A stretch of 64,000 bases of DNA from Takakia lepidozioides (lineage: Eukaryota; Streptophyta; Takakiopsida; Takakiales; Takakiaceae): the NCBI GenBank assembly GCA_030704615.1, contig CM060733.1, positions 24,428,001 to 24,492,000 of the forward strand, in the 5' to 3' direction. The notes under the pieces were generated by a model. The model saw only the letters and a program-made list of their open reading frames with translations. It was not told where the DNA came from and did not search any database. Of this stretch, positions 1-10,615 are shown in pieces. A program made the translations under genes and the position numbers. The first letter of the stretch is position 1. Each line of letters begins with the position of its first letter.

Positions 1-1753
1 TTACACTGACCTGAGGTAAGTCTGCCAGTTGGGCCTCTGCTGAAAGATGGACCAAAGATCAATGACAGGCACACATGCCTCCCCGCTCACCTCTTTGCAT
101 GCCTTGGCATATTGCCCTGTCACTTCATTAGTTCGCCCTGGAGGGTCCTCTGCCTTGACGCCATACGTTTCCCTGTCAAAAGAGTCATGAGATATCAGCT
201 CTCTGCATTTTCTTGTCATGAAATTCACCAGCATGTATGATAAGGCAGACCAAGGAAGACCTGGCATATGTGCGGTACCCAACCTCGTCAATGGGACGGG
301 GTGCAATCAGCACCACAAGTGTTGTTTCTGAAAGGCCCTGCACAGAGGATATGCAGTTGTATGAGAACCTTCCTCCCATACAAGTGAACATGTGACATGG
401 CCACTGTATCCGTTGTACGACACTCTCAATTAGGGCAGAATTCCCATGTACCATCTTGGCCATCACTCAACCCTAGAATAACCACACCATGACAGTTTCC
501 CAGAAAAGGAGTCCGAAGAAGTTCCCAGTTTGCAAGTAAAGGAAATTCAACCGTTGATGCTATCCAGCACCACATTAGGCTAACAAAGTGAATAACAAAC
601 AGTTCACATATCAAAATCTGCCCAAGAAAGTCACATGCAAATGAATGTGAAGGGTGCTCGCAAACTTTCAATCCTGGTCACACTAACATACCCAAAGGAA
701 AGAACTGGAGTGTGCTATCCTCACAGTGCCTCCTCAAAGGCAATTTGCAGCTCAGCCAGTATCAAGGAATTTTCAGCGTCTCATAGCTTCATAAAAGTCA
801 GAAAACAGACCTTGATATGCGAGATGATATGATGGAGATTCGCCTTAAACTCAGCAACGGGTACATGCTGCCGCTGGCAGTCTGCGTCGGGCAGTGCTGC
901 ATCATTTGCACCAAAAAACACCGTTACCAATCCTGGGGCCTCTGATGACTGTTTCCCATCCCAACAAGCCAACAAAGCCTTCAGCAATTGGAAGTGTCAA
1001 TACCATGGGTTATAAGGAGCACTTCTGAGAGAAGGCATCACCATGCACACTGTTTGGTCTGGAAATTTATTATCTCTATAGATCAACCTTCCAGATATCC
1101 AGTGCTCCTCAGCTCCAGAGAAACCTATCAAGACTGAAGCCCCACGAGACAAACACAGAGGAATCCCTTGCCCCATCATGACGGGGAATCCTAGGAAGCA
1201 CCACTACCTTCGGAAATATTTTATCCAGCAAAAAGAGTGCCCATCGCGTGTTGTACCCACTATATCCCCGCAACATCACATCTGCCTGCACTCCAGGACA
1301 CGCTTGCTATCAGAGCCCTCTTCTGAGAAAGAATTTTCAGCATACCTTCCGTTAATCTTTTCCAAGACTGATATCTTTGAGGAAAATTTTGTTGAACATG
1401 TTCCCGGGGCTTTATGAAATGGAAAACCTAGAAATCTAGATCACTAGGCACCCCATGCATCCACAGACAACTTTCAAATTAGAAACGGCAATGCGCCTCA
1501 AGCAACCTCAGTAGATAGCATTACTGACCACTCAAAAATTCGATGTGGTACTCTTAGTGGGTCTGTCCAAAGTTGTGGTTACGAAAACCAAGCAGAGGCC
1601 AGAGTTAGAGAACAAAGTGCCGGATGGAGGAAGCAGGAAAGGGCGGAGAAACAGCTTCCTGGCATAGCGGTCGGTGATGCCAGCTCCCCACCCTCCAGGA
1701 CGAAACGATTGCTGCGTGATGGAATCGCCAAACAGCACGAACTGAGGCCGCAT
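1..1753 (-). pseudogene. GDSL/SGNH esterase (IAH1-like), left inverted copy, partial
   Basis: Esterase of the isoamyl-acetate-hydrolysing (IAH1-like) SGNH family. The five exons visible on the minus strand are 1753-1655, 1285-1208, 948-811, 337-261 and 172-11. They encode FGDSITQ with the nucleophile Ser, the block RGYSGYNTRWAL, the Asn block FFGANDAALP, and a segment ending in IFQQRPNWQTYLR. The last exon with the Asp-x-x-His pair lies beyond the left edge. Every exon has a counterpart in the plus-strand copy at 13764-16391, and introns match too, so this is a genomic duplicate and not a retrocopy. At the end of exon 1 the copy reads GGAAG|CT where the other reads GGAAG|GT, so the canonical donor is lost. 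The other splice sites checked (donors of exons 2 and 5, acceptors of exons 2 and 5) look normal. Family call is confident; pseudogene status is inferred from the single donor change. Confidence 0.75.
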
Positions 1754-1829
1754 TCTGTCGCGAGGCTCGCAGCATGCGACGCTCTCCTTACCAACTGTGC
1801 CGTCAATGCAATTGCTTTTACTCTGTGAT

Positions 1830-2260
1830 CACTACTCCACAACTCTCCCCTTTCTACCCTGCCCGAACAGAATCTTTACCGACAGAGAAGCATCTTTAGC
1901 GTTTCGCTTTTCCAAAGAATGCATACATGTGCACCTCATCGATGCAACTGGCTCCTTCATATATACATTATAACGTCCAGAGCTAGATTGAAGTTGAGAC
2001 AAAAATGCACATTTCAGAATGTTTCACCATATTGAGACGACCATGGCCTCCAGAGGGATTGCAAAAAGAACTGGCACCTGGAGATCCTGATTTGATGAGA
2101 ATTTGTCCATCTCTGTACTTGGTTGGCTGAAGAAGCCTACTTGATATGCCTCATATATGCTACCTAAACCATTTATCTATAAATTATCAAACTATGGGTC
2201 CCTGGAGAATGTGCTCAATGTAAGGGTTTACCGCCAAAGCTCTGAAACCTGCCAGATACA
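1830..2260. other. 5' flank of left esterase copy; no gene seen
   Basis: Similarity to the right-hand esterase copy ends near 1820. From there to about 2260 I see no coding pattern, RNA gene or clear repeat. The esterase promoter would lie here if that copy were expressed. Confidence 0.4.
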
Positions 2261-2279
2261 TTAGGTCTCAAACACATCG

Positions 2280-3150
2280 GGACTTTCTTTTTGACAACGA
2301 TACACACAGCAATGCCCCAAGAGAGCAAACGCATGTAGTAATTTTGGGCTTGTTAATGGACGTTTTGAAGATTATCGTAGCAACAAGATAATCGAAGAGA
2401 ATTCCATGTCTCCCCAGACCCGAAACACTTGGTAGCTCTAGTGCGAGCCATCTCAACCAAAACGACAACCGTTTTCCTGCATCAGTTTTCTGACCTTTGC
2501 CCCCTGCCTGCTGCAGCATGTATCTTTGATAGCAACAGTACAGCATAAGTTCCGGCCTCCTACTGTGGATCCAACTTAAGGAATTTCGCCAGAAGCTCCG
2601 GGCTAAACCATGAATTCTACAGTGCCCAAGCAACGCCCCAAATTAAGACCGAATTGGCCAATGTTATGACATCTTAATGAAATCCTAGCCGCCCTCATTC
2701 AATCGCCCTGCACGGCCACGAAGCATCCAAAATACTCCACTGTAGCAGTGATGCTCTGATCTTGAGACATTGAATGCATGAAAGTAGTGATGACCTTCAT
2801 TCTCTAAGCCCACATGGCTACATGCAGAGGAAGTGATCGAGGGGTGTTGCCCATCGGCTTGGAGCCTTCCTGAACATTGCATTTGTTCAAATAGTTGCGC
2901 ACCCACGCAGACCATATACGATCATGGCGTTCCATGAGACCACACACCATGTTGTCGAAACTTGACGTGAATCCTTTACACTACCACATGTCAACAAGGG
3001 TACTCCCCAAGCTGATATCTGGCGATTCCAGCCTCAATGATCAAAGCCTCTCGAGAGCCTGTAGCTCTAAGTTGCCCTTTCCCATGCAGGCTGCACCCAG
3101 GCTGGCACATGCATTGAGAACCAACGTATGTGACTCTCTGGTGTGAATTA
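2280..3150 (-). pseudogene. Decayed PPR (PLS/DYW-type) remnant
   Basis: Minus-strand reading gives broken PPR text in several frames. Near 3130 there is VLNACASLG, then LFEQM followed by ITSSACSHVGLENEGHHYF at about 2890-2780, then LRGRAGRLNEG at about 2700, and in another frame LGHCRIHG from 2630 onward. These line up in order with the better-preserved plus-strand PPR at 17209-18575 (LFEQM, ACSHGGLVDEG, LLGRAGQLEEA, LLGACRIHG). Frameshifts and stops separate the blocks and no DYW domain is seen. Plant PPRs of this class act in organellar RNA editing; this copy is not functional. It lies immediately upstream of the left esterase copy on the same strand. Confidence 0.65.
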
Positions 3151-4080
3151 GTGTGATCATCCCTTCCTATATCAGTTGCATCTCAACAGCCTCCAGAAAC
3201 TACACCCATGCTGATCAGCATGCCTAATTTACCTGTAATGAATGCAATCCGTGAGACCACACGAGGACCACACCTCGTTTACCGTCTGCAACCTCTCCAC
3301 TGTACATAGTATGTATACTGCTCTTCGAAAACACACGGGTTTCCCAGCGTGGCAGAGAAGCCAAAAAAGAGCCGAAAAGGAAACTAGTTGAGGCAAGTGC
3401 ATTTGCCATGACGACAGTTGAGGGACAAGTCAAGCAGAGACATGCACAGTATGCACCAAACAAGCTCATGTTTGGACAGACAGTTGGAGTGCATTAATTA
3501 GTGCTCCATAATTAGTGTAGCATACTCAGCCCATGCAGCACTTCTTTGCAAAACCCACAAACTGACCCTATACACGGTCACTGACCTACCTTGGTAAGCT
3601 AAGGCACCAGGATGGGCAGCCAAAACTTACTTGCTATATGTTTTGCTACAGGCTGAATTTGCAGTGGGCGGAGTATGAAGTTTCTTTCTTTCTGGATGGG
3701 TTTTGATGGGTGAGATCTCCCTGCCCGGGACTTTTATCAACAGTGTGCACAAAGAGTCACAGGGACACTCCCTGCCCAAAATATCCATTATAAACTTGCT
3801 TGGGTTCATTAAGTTACTAAGATAAGTTGGGAAAACAAACTTGGCCAGCAATCTCAGCACTGTATTGCAGATTTCATTTAACCTCCCATTAACCATGGCT
3901 GGTCCAAACCACAAAATCTAAACACAGATTCATATAAGCAATACATGTAACAGTACTGATCAAATCGACAGTCTTCTTTCGTGTTAAAAAGGTTAATGTG
4001 ATAGAGACTAGTTAGATTTGACATCCCCAACAGCTCATATCAGTGAAAAAATTTAAAATCTAACTAACTGAAAATTAAAT
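3150..4080. other. Intergenic; no supported gene
   Basis: Only short open frames without recognisable motifs. No repeat structure or RNA gene was seen between the PPR remnant and the GGGTAA-motif array. Confidence 0.4.
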
Positions 4081-4089
4081 GTTACTACC

Positions 4090-4345
4090 GGTGTTGTGCG
4101 GGTAAATAGATTTGTGCTTATCCTTCTGGTAAGGGTAAATAGAAATCAGAGGATTATTTATCCTCCGGGTAAGGATAAATTATTTATATGTCCCTTTATT
4201 TATCCTCCGGGTAAGGGTAAATTATTTATATGTCCATTTACTTATCCTACCAGTAAAGGGTAAAGGCCAATACTTTTGACCTGGTAAGGATAAATACCGG
4301 GTAAAGATAAATGATTTACCCTTTATATACCCACCGGGTAAATAA
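4090..4345. repeat. GGGTAA/TTTATCC motif array, possible hAT-like non-autonomous element
   Basis: About 250 bp built from repeated TATCCTCCGGGTAAGG and GGTAAAT motifs in both orientations, at least eight units. Dense short G/C-containing motifs in an AT context are common in subterminal regions of plant hAT elements; the clear hAT at 42541-42865 has a similar look with another motif. I could not find convincing terminal inverted repeats or a target duplication, so the class is a guess. Confidence 0.4.
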
Positions 4346-5290
4346 AGGATATATAAAAAGATATATAAATTTTTGGTTTGTTATGCTCAACTCAAAAAAT
4401 ATAACTAATTAAATTAAGGCAATCAATTTTTGTTCTATTTTTTTGGTATTATATGTTGTATAATATGAGGGACAATCGTGAGAGTGTTTCTTCACACCAA
4501 AGATAATAATCAAACAAAGCTAAATAAGACCATTTTCCCAAGGGCATAAAGCCATTTTGGTTTATTGTAGGGAAAAAACTAAACCCTATAATACCATAGG
4601 TAAGAGACACATCCATTGGATGAGGAACGAGCCCAGTCCGATTACTAGAGAGACGGCTATATGGAATAGCAAGAGCCTAGAATTAACTAGAATAACCCGA
4701 GATCGCCCGGAAAGGGCAGACGGCGACCGTTATGGTCGAAGCCCATACCCTTCAATGATGATAAATTATGAATGCTGGAAATCGTATGCATGCAGAGCGA
4801 AAATGACCCTTGTATGCAACCGTCGGCCTACCCCCATGCCCCCGCTTGCGAGAAGCCAAAACAGTCAGAGAGGCGGTTGGATTACTTGATGGAGCTCTTT
4901 CCCGGCGATGCTTTCCTGGGGCCGCTGCCGGGCTCGCATGTGAGCTTTAAACTCCCAATTATTCAACAATGAGAAATGTCCCCCCCCCCCTTCTCTAAAA
5001 CATTTTTAAGAAAAATACATGCCTAATGTTTGGAAATTACCTAGGTGAGGTGCCTAAATAATAAAAGCGACTCTACTTAATAATATTCTATTTTTATTAA
5101 TTATTAGGCGCGGAAGTGCCTAATAAGCTAGGTCAGTACTTGGGAAACTTATGCCCATGTTCTGGGCACATAAAATAGGTCTCGAAAAAGTGTCTAGTAT
5201 GAGATAACATGTCTCGGATTACTGAAGGGCTTAGGACTTGGCGCTGTGCCAAACAAAGCTGTAATTTGTGAACTAGCTCAAGTCTTTCTG
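4346..5290. other. Intergenic between motif array and Dof-like gene; unresolved complex-looking block 4555-4960
   Basis: The stretch 4555-4960 is less AT-rich and more complex than its surroundings and has an open frame of 110 codons on +, but no motif I recognise. It could be old organelle-derived or retroelement DNA. Around 5045-5140 there is an AT-rich piece with short inverted TAGGTGAGGTGCCTAA-like words. A run of nine or more C starts at 4981. Confidence 0.3.
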
Positions 5291-6433
5291 CTAGCAGCTG
5301 ATCATAGCACTAGATTCTAGAGCTAGATAAAACTTCTCCAGATCGAAAGTACCATCATCAGTAGTAGAGGCCACGTAATTTTCCGAACCTGGTATATCTC
5401 CAAGAAACTGCTCAAAAGCAGGGTCGACTATGCAGGTACCCTGATCCCTTACTCCGTCAACTGCAGTTGATTTTGATAATCCCAACTTCAAGCTCGTGTC
5501 AAAGATGGAAAGTGGATTTACAGGCTCTTGATGATCCCCGACACTACTGACTTCAAGTCCTAAACAGACTCCCTCCGTTGCACCATCATGATCATGTAAC
5601 GAAGAGTCCGAGGTTCGTGGAATTGTGACTTCAGGATGATCCTGATGCTGCATGGGCGCACAAACATTGAAAACTGAGGTAGATTCTCCTGAGCTAGTGT
5701 GATCTATCACTGCGGGCGTCTGATCCATCAACTGCATCACGACTCTGCCGCTGCTGTACATGTTATAACCCCAATCGTCATCTTCTACATATGGAGCTGA
5801 CGTGTAATTTTGATTATTGCCAACCTGCAACTTATCCAACAGTAGTGTGTCATCTTTCCGTCCTGGGAAACCTTGGAGATCATTGGAGGCTTGGCCATAA
5901 TATTGTCGGATGTGGCCAAGCAACCTCTCACTTTCATGCCCTGGGCAACCTTGCAGATTTAACTTGGCTTGGCCATATAGATTTCTCACGTCTTGGTGGT
6001 GGGGGTATTGAAATAAGTCATTGCCAGGGTTGAGCTTCATAGCTACTAAGCCATCTTTCATACATCCCTCAATATCCTGGGTCGATAGCAGGTTTGGCTC
6101 AATATGCCCAGGCGCACCTACACCTGATATTATATTGTCCTGCCAAACGGAGCATCCTGGCATATTGATGCCTCCATGCATCGTGTGCACATGCCCCACC
6201 AGCGCACTTGATGTATGAGATTGAGGAGACTGAATTGACTCTGCTTTCAACTTCATCTTGTATACACGACCATACGGTTGAAAGTGTCTTTTACACCCCT
6301 TGCAGAAGTAACGTGGCTGTTCGAGTCTCTTGTTGTTGAAATAAGAAAACTTAGTATTAGAGGGCTCCAAGCAGCCTTCTCGCGGGCAATTAATATGAGG
6401 CTGAGTTTCCGACGTACTACTGAGACTAGCCAT
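5291..6433 (-). CDS. Dof-like zinc-finger transcription factor (variant finger)
   Basis: Single open frame of 380 codons. Residues 16-47 hold a Dof-type finger: CPREGC, then SNTKFSYFNN, then QPRYFCKGC and KRHF. Dof proteins are plant-specific nuclear factors that bind AAAG cores. The usual finger is CX2CX21CX2C with FCYYNN; here it is C16-X4-C21-X22-C44-X2-C47, the non-ligand Cys is Ser30, and the usual RRYWTKGG stretch is replaced by KRHFQPYGR. The rest (residues 70-380) is low in recognisable domains, acidic and rich in Ser, Gly, Asp and His, with an acidic C terminus ending ALESSAMISC; it may be an activation region. The Met at 6433 is the first in frame and sits just before the finger. 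There are no frame breaks. Target binding by this variant finger is uncertain. Confidence 0.75.
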   Translation of the reverse strand: MASLSSTSETQPHINCPREGCLEPSNTKFSYFNNKRLEQPRYFCKGCKRHFQPYGRVYKMKLKAESIQSPQSHTSSALVGHVHTMHGGINMPGCSVWQDNIISGVGAPGHIEPNLLSTQDIEGCMKDGLVAMKLNPGNDLFQYPHHQDVRNLYGQAKLNLQGCPGHESERLLGHIRQYYGQASNDLQGFPGRKDDTLLLDKLQVGNNQNYTSAPYVEDDDWGYNMYSSGRVVMQLMDQTPAVIDHTSSGESTSVFNVCAPMQHQDHPEVTIPRTSDSSLHDHDGATEGVCLGLEVSSVGDHQEPVNPLSIFDTSLKLGLSKSTAVDGVRDQGTCIVDPAFEQFLGDIPGSENYVASTTDDGTFDLEKFYLALESSAMISC

Positions 6434-9105
6434 CGCACCTCAAGAACGTCCTTCGAATTCCAACAACTGTAACTACTCCCACGTAATGGAACCCTCCCAC
6501 TCACGAATTTTGCCACTGACTTTCAAGAGAGAGTTGGGAAGGAGAGGCTTGTCAAAGTTGATTAGACAGAGAAACTCAAATGTGATGGAGAAGAACTCTT
6601 CTGCATGCCTTTAAATATGCACACGTACTTGCCAAATTTAGTTTTGAACACTTTTGATCATGAAACAACTTTTGCCCAAAATATAAAAAAGAACGTTTGA
6701 ACATATCCCCCGACATTTTTCGTAGCTCGACTCTAGAATCCTCCAGCGGTGAAATTTGACCCAAGTTAGGAGCGCTCGGAGCTCCCGGTCAGTTGTTTTG
6801 GAGCCTTACACCCTGAACCCTGTACAGGCTTGAATTTGGACATGGGATCGCATGGGCTTTGTGCACATCGATCCTAGATTGATACATACCAATATCTTCC
6901 AGGGTTCCTGTCTATATACATTCTAATCAGCTTCTCAGTGGACTTTGTCAGAAATACAACCTGGCAGCAAGTTCAAAAGCTTCAGATCATGATCTAGCTT
7001 CCACACACACTGGCGTCTTGGCGTAAGGGTTAGCTGGGGGTTGCCGCTGAATCAATTGGTAACCCAGATCTGGAGAAGAAGTTTGCAGCTGGCAGATAAA
7101 ACATACTGCGCGGCATCATCTTCGCTTACAAGCTGGTTTCTCTCTTACCTTTAGGCCATCATCTCTTCTTCAATACTGGATCCAATTAGAAGCTTGCGAA
7201 ATTCCTGAAGTAGGACTGTACAGTAAAACAAGTTGATGTGGTGGTTGCAGCCATGGCCGCGTTGTCATCTACATCCTGTCTACATCAGATTGAACTGGCC
7301 CGGTGAGCTTAGCCGGTGACCAATTTTCTTACATGATCTGTGTATTCAAGTGCTTGCCCGAGCTTTCTCGCTAGACACCGCAGATTCCAATTGATCAGAT
7401 TCAGTGTCTTGCTACTCCTGCAAGTGCGTGTGACATTTGCTGCTGCATCTGCAACTCTGCTTAAATTGTGCATCAATTTCAGTCGGGATCTAGGTCTTGA
7501 AAGAGTTTGTTGAGCCTACAGTACCATCCTCCCCTTTGATGATGGCATGATTTGGTGGTGACCAGCGTCAATAGGACTCAAGGTGGCAGTTCACAACTTC
7601 CTTAAATTGTATGATAACTTTTATGGCCCTGCAGATCCAACATGAAGTGTGTTGACCAACTGTAACTGTTTTTCTGTGAAGAACTTACCATGCGAGGATA
7701 ATTCGCGCGTTCAAACTCTTCCTTACTTATGATACCTGTTGGCCAGTCGAACTGTTGTCATGACCCAGGGATCCACACAAACCCAGAGTCCCATTTATTT
7801 CAATAGTCTAACTGCGATGGACCCAATACGTCCTACAGATAAAGACTGTGTGTCAACATGAATGGGAAGACTTAGCAAATATCTTGAGCACGCCGTTGAA
7901 GATCTTTTTTCACTTCGAATTAGCGCTGTAAACCAACAGCCATCTCTCGTTCCACCCATAATGAAGTTGCTAGATCCTCACCATGCGCAGGTCATACAAA
8001 GTACAGTGGTTAAGACTCATGATACAAGGGAGTGACCCAACAGGATTAACAGGAACATGATGTGTGAAAACTTTCCAACTTTTCAACACGATTTTGTCTG
8101 CCGAAATTTGTAAATCATAGAAAGAGCTGATCCCTCGTGCCCACCCATAGAGTAGAGGGCATGGAATGTTTGCAGGTGCCCTTTCCTAAAGCGGCTTTTG
8201 TACTCTTGACAAGCACTCATCATATATTTCCGCAGCCAAGTTAGCCCTACATGTTTAAATAGAACTTGATTTCAAGTAGCAAGATAATCTAATAGGCATC
8301 AGTCCAGTGTGGGAATGTAAACACTTGAGCAGGTGGCGATGGCTGGCGTTCCTAGTAGCGAAAAAACGGATTGTCAATCCTCGTCCCTGCACAACCGAAC
8401 TTGACCGTTCTGCAGTGGTGGCCAGTGATCGACATACGCCACAGCTCACGGTGAGGCTTGACTCAAACGAGACTCAAACCCAACATACGTCGACAAGCGC
8501 AAGACCATGGAGCCATTATTGTTCAGAGCATTCGACCTTTGCTTGCGCACTTTGTGCCTTATCATCTCTCTCTTTCCTAAACGCATAACAGTCCTGGATT
8601 CTAGCTCTCCAGATCTGCTGACTACAAAGATGCTATATTCGATTTCGACAGTGAGTTCTGTTGCGGGCAGAATTGAAGGCATATGATACACTGTCTGTTC
8701 AGCACATAAGAAGATATTAGTAGTAGTTACAAAATGCCAGTCCTGAAGAACATGCAATAACATCAATGAAAGAGGAAGAAGACCTGCTGAAGGCAGGCAT
8801 TAATTCATGACTTCGGAAGGACTACTGCCTGAATCCGTTTTGTCCTGGGGAATCAAAATGAAAATCAATGAACATAAGAATACTGAACTGAAAATGACCA
8901 GATTCTAAACTATTTTCGTGTACAGCTTCAATATTGAGCTTGATAGTCTGGTAGTAGAAAGAACAAGTCATACAGCAGCTTACTCTACTGAATCAAGCTT
9001 GTTTGCAATCTTGTTTACGCTAACTTGGCTGGCGTCATATATATCTAGCAGATTTGTAAAAGAAAATTCAAAGCTTAAGTTTTTCTTAGGTCTCCAGCAG
9101 CTTAG
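6434..9105. other. Long non-coding stretch, promoter side of the Dof-like gene
   Basis: About 2.7 kb without a convincing gene. Open frames of 60-106 codons (8255-8766) carry no domain I recognise. The first few hundred bases are the likely promoter and 5' leader of the Dof-like gene. No tandem repeats before 9105. Confidence 0.4.
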
Positions 9106-10615
9106 CGGTTGATGATGATGTGGCGATGATGATGTGGCGATTCAGTTTACTTTTTTGTTTTCCCACGCAGCTTAAGAAAAGTATGACGATGATGATATGG
9201 CATGACGATGACGTCGTGGCTGACGATGATGATGATGCACCCTATTCCTACTCTACACTATTGGATTTTCTCTTATGATGTGGCAATTCAGTTTATTTTT
9301 TTGTTTTCCCACGCAGCTTAAAAAAATTATGACGATGATGATGTGGCATGATGTTGACGTCGTTGCTGACGATGATGATGTGGCGTGACAATGACGTCGT
9401 TGCTAACGATGATGATGTGGCATGACGATGACGTCGTGGCTGACGATGATGATGATGCACCCTATTCCTACTCTACACTATTGGATTTTCTCTTATGATG
9501 TGGCAATTCAGTTTATTTTTTTGTTTTCCCACGCAGCTTAAAAAAATTATGACGATGATGATGTGGCATGATGTTGACGTCGTTGCTGACGATGATGATG
9601 TGGCGTGACAATGACGTCATTGCTAACGATGATGATGTGGCATGACGATGACGTCGTGGCTGACGATGATGATGATGCACCCTATTCCTACTCTACACTA
9701 TTGGATTTTCTCTTATGATGTGGCAATTCAGTTTATTTTTTTGTTTTCCCACGCAGCTTAAAAAAATTATGACGATGATGATGTGGCATGATGTTGACGT
9801 CGTTGCTGACGATGATGATGTGGCGTGACAATGACGTCATTGCTAACGATGATGATGTGGCATGACGATGACGTCGTGGCTGACGATGATGATGATGCAC
9901 CCTATTCCTACTCTACACTATTGGATTTTCTCTTATGATGTGGCAATTCAGTTTATTTTTTTGTTTTCCCACGCAGCTTAAAAAAATCATGACGATGATG
10001 ACGTGGCATGATGTTGACGTCGTTGCTGACGATGATGATGTGGCGTGACAATGACGTCGTTGCTGACGATGATGATGTGGCATGACGATGACGTCGTGGC
10101 TGACGATGATGATGTGGCACCCTATTCCTACTCTACACTTTTTGAATTTTCTCTTAGGTCTCAAGCAGTTTAGCGGTTGGTGATGATGTGGCGATGATGA
10201 TGTGGCAATTCAATTAATTTTTTTGTTTTCCCACGCAGCTTAAAAACATTATGACGATGATGATGTGGCATGATGTTGACGTCGTTGCTGACGATGATGA
10301 TGTGGCGTGACAATGACGTCGTTGCTGACGATGATGATGTGGCATGACGATGACGTCGTGGCTGACGATGATGATGTGGCACCTATTCCTACTCTACACT
10401 TTTTGAATTTTCTCTTAGGTCTCAAGCAGCTTAGCGGTTGGTGATGATGTGGCGATGATGATGTGGCAATTCAGTTTTTTTTTTTGTTTTCCCACGCAGC
10501 TTAAAAACATTATGACGATGATGATGTGGCATGCCGATTATGTCGTTGCTGACGATGATGATGTGGCATGACGATGACGTCGTGGCTGACGACGATGATG
10601 TGGCACCCTATTCCT
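9105..10615. repeat. GATGATG/TGACG minisatellite with 220-bp higher-order units
   Basis: Tandem array based on GATGATGATGTGGC and GACGATGACGTCGTGGC words. The marker TCTTATGATGTGGCAATTC recurs at 9271, 9491, 9711 and 9931, giving a 220-bp unit; more divergent units continue to about 10610. Each unit holds a T-rich stretch TTTTTTTGTTTTCCCACGCAG followed by CTTAAAAA, and about seven TGACG words, several inside (A/T)TGACGTC(A/G). Read on minus it is open and encodes His/Ser/Arg-rich text such as MPHHHRQ. The array touches the 3' end of the NLR gene on the minus strand. Confidence 0.9.

Noticed and set aside
4555-4960. Complex-looking block considered as a group II intron or organelle insert
   Set aside because: No domain V-like hairpin or organelle gene text could be recognised; kept only as unresolved sequence.
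8255-8766. Small open frames of 64-106 codons as genes
   Set aside because: Overlap on opposite strands, with no domain and no splice or homology support.
9913-10382. His/Ser-rich minus-strand frames (MPHHHRQ) as a metal-binding protein
   Set aside because: They are translations of the GATGATG minisatellite with no start context or conservation evidence.
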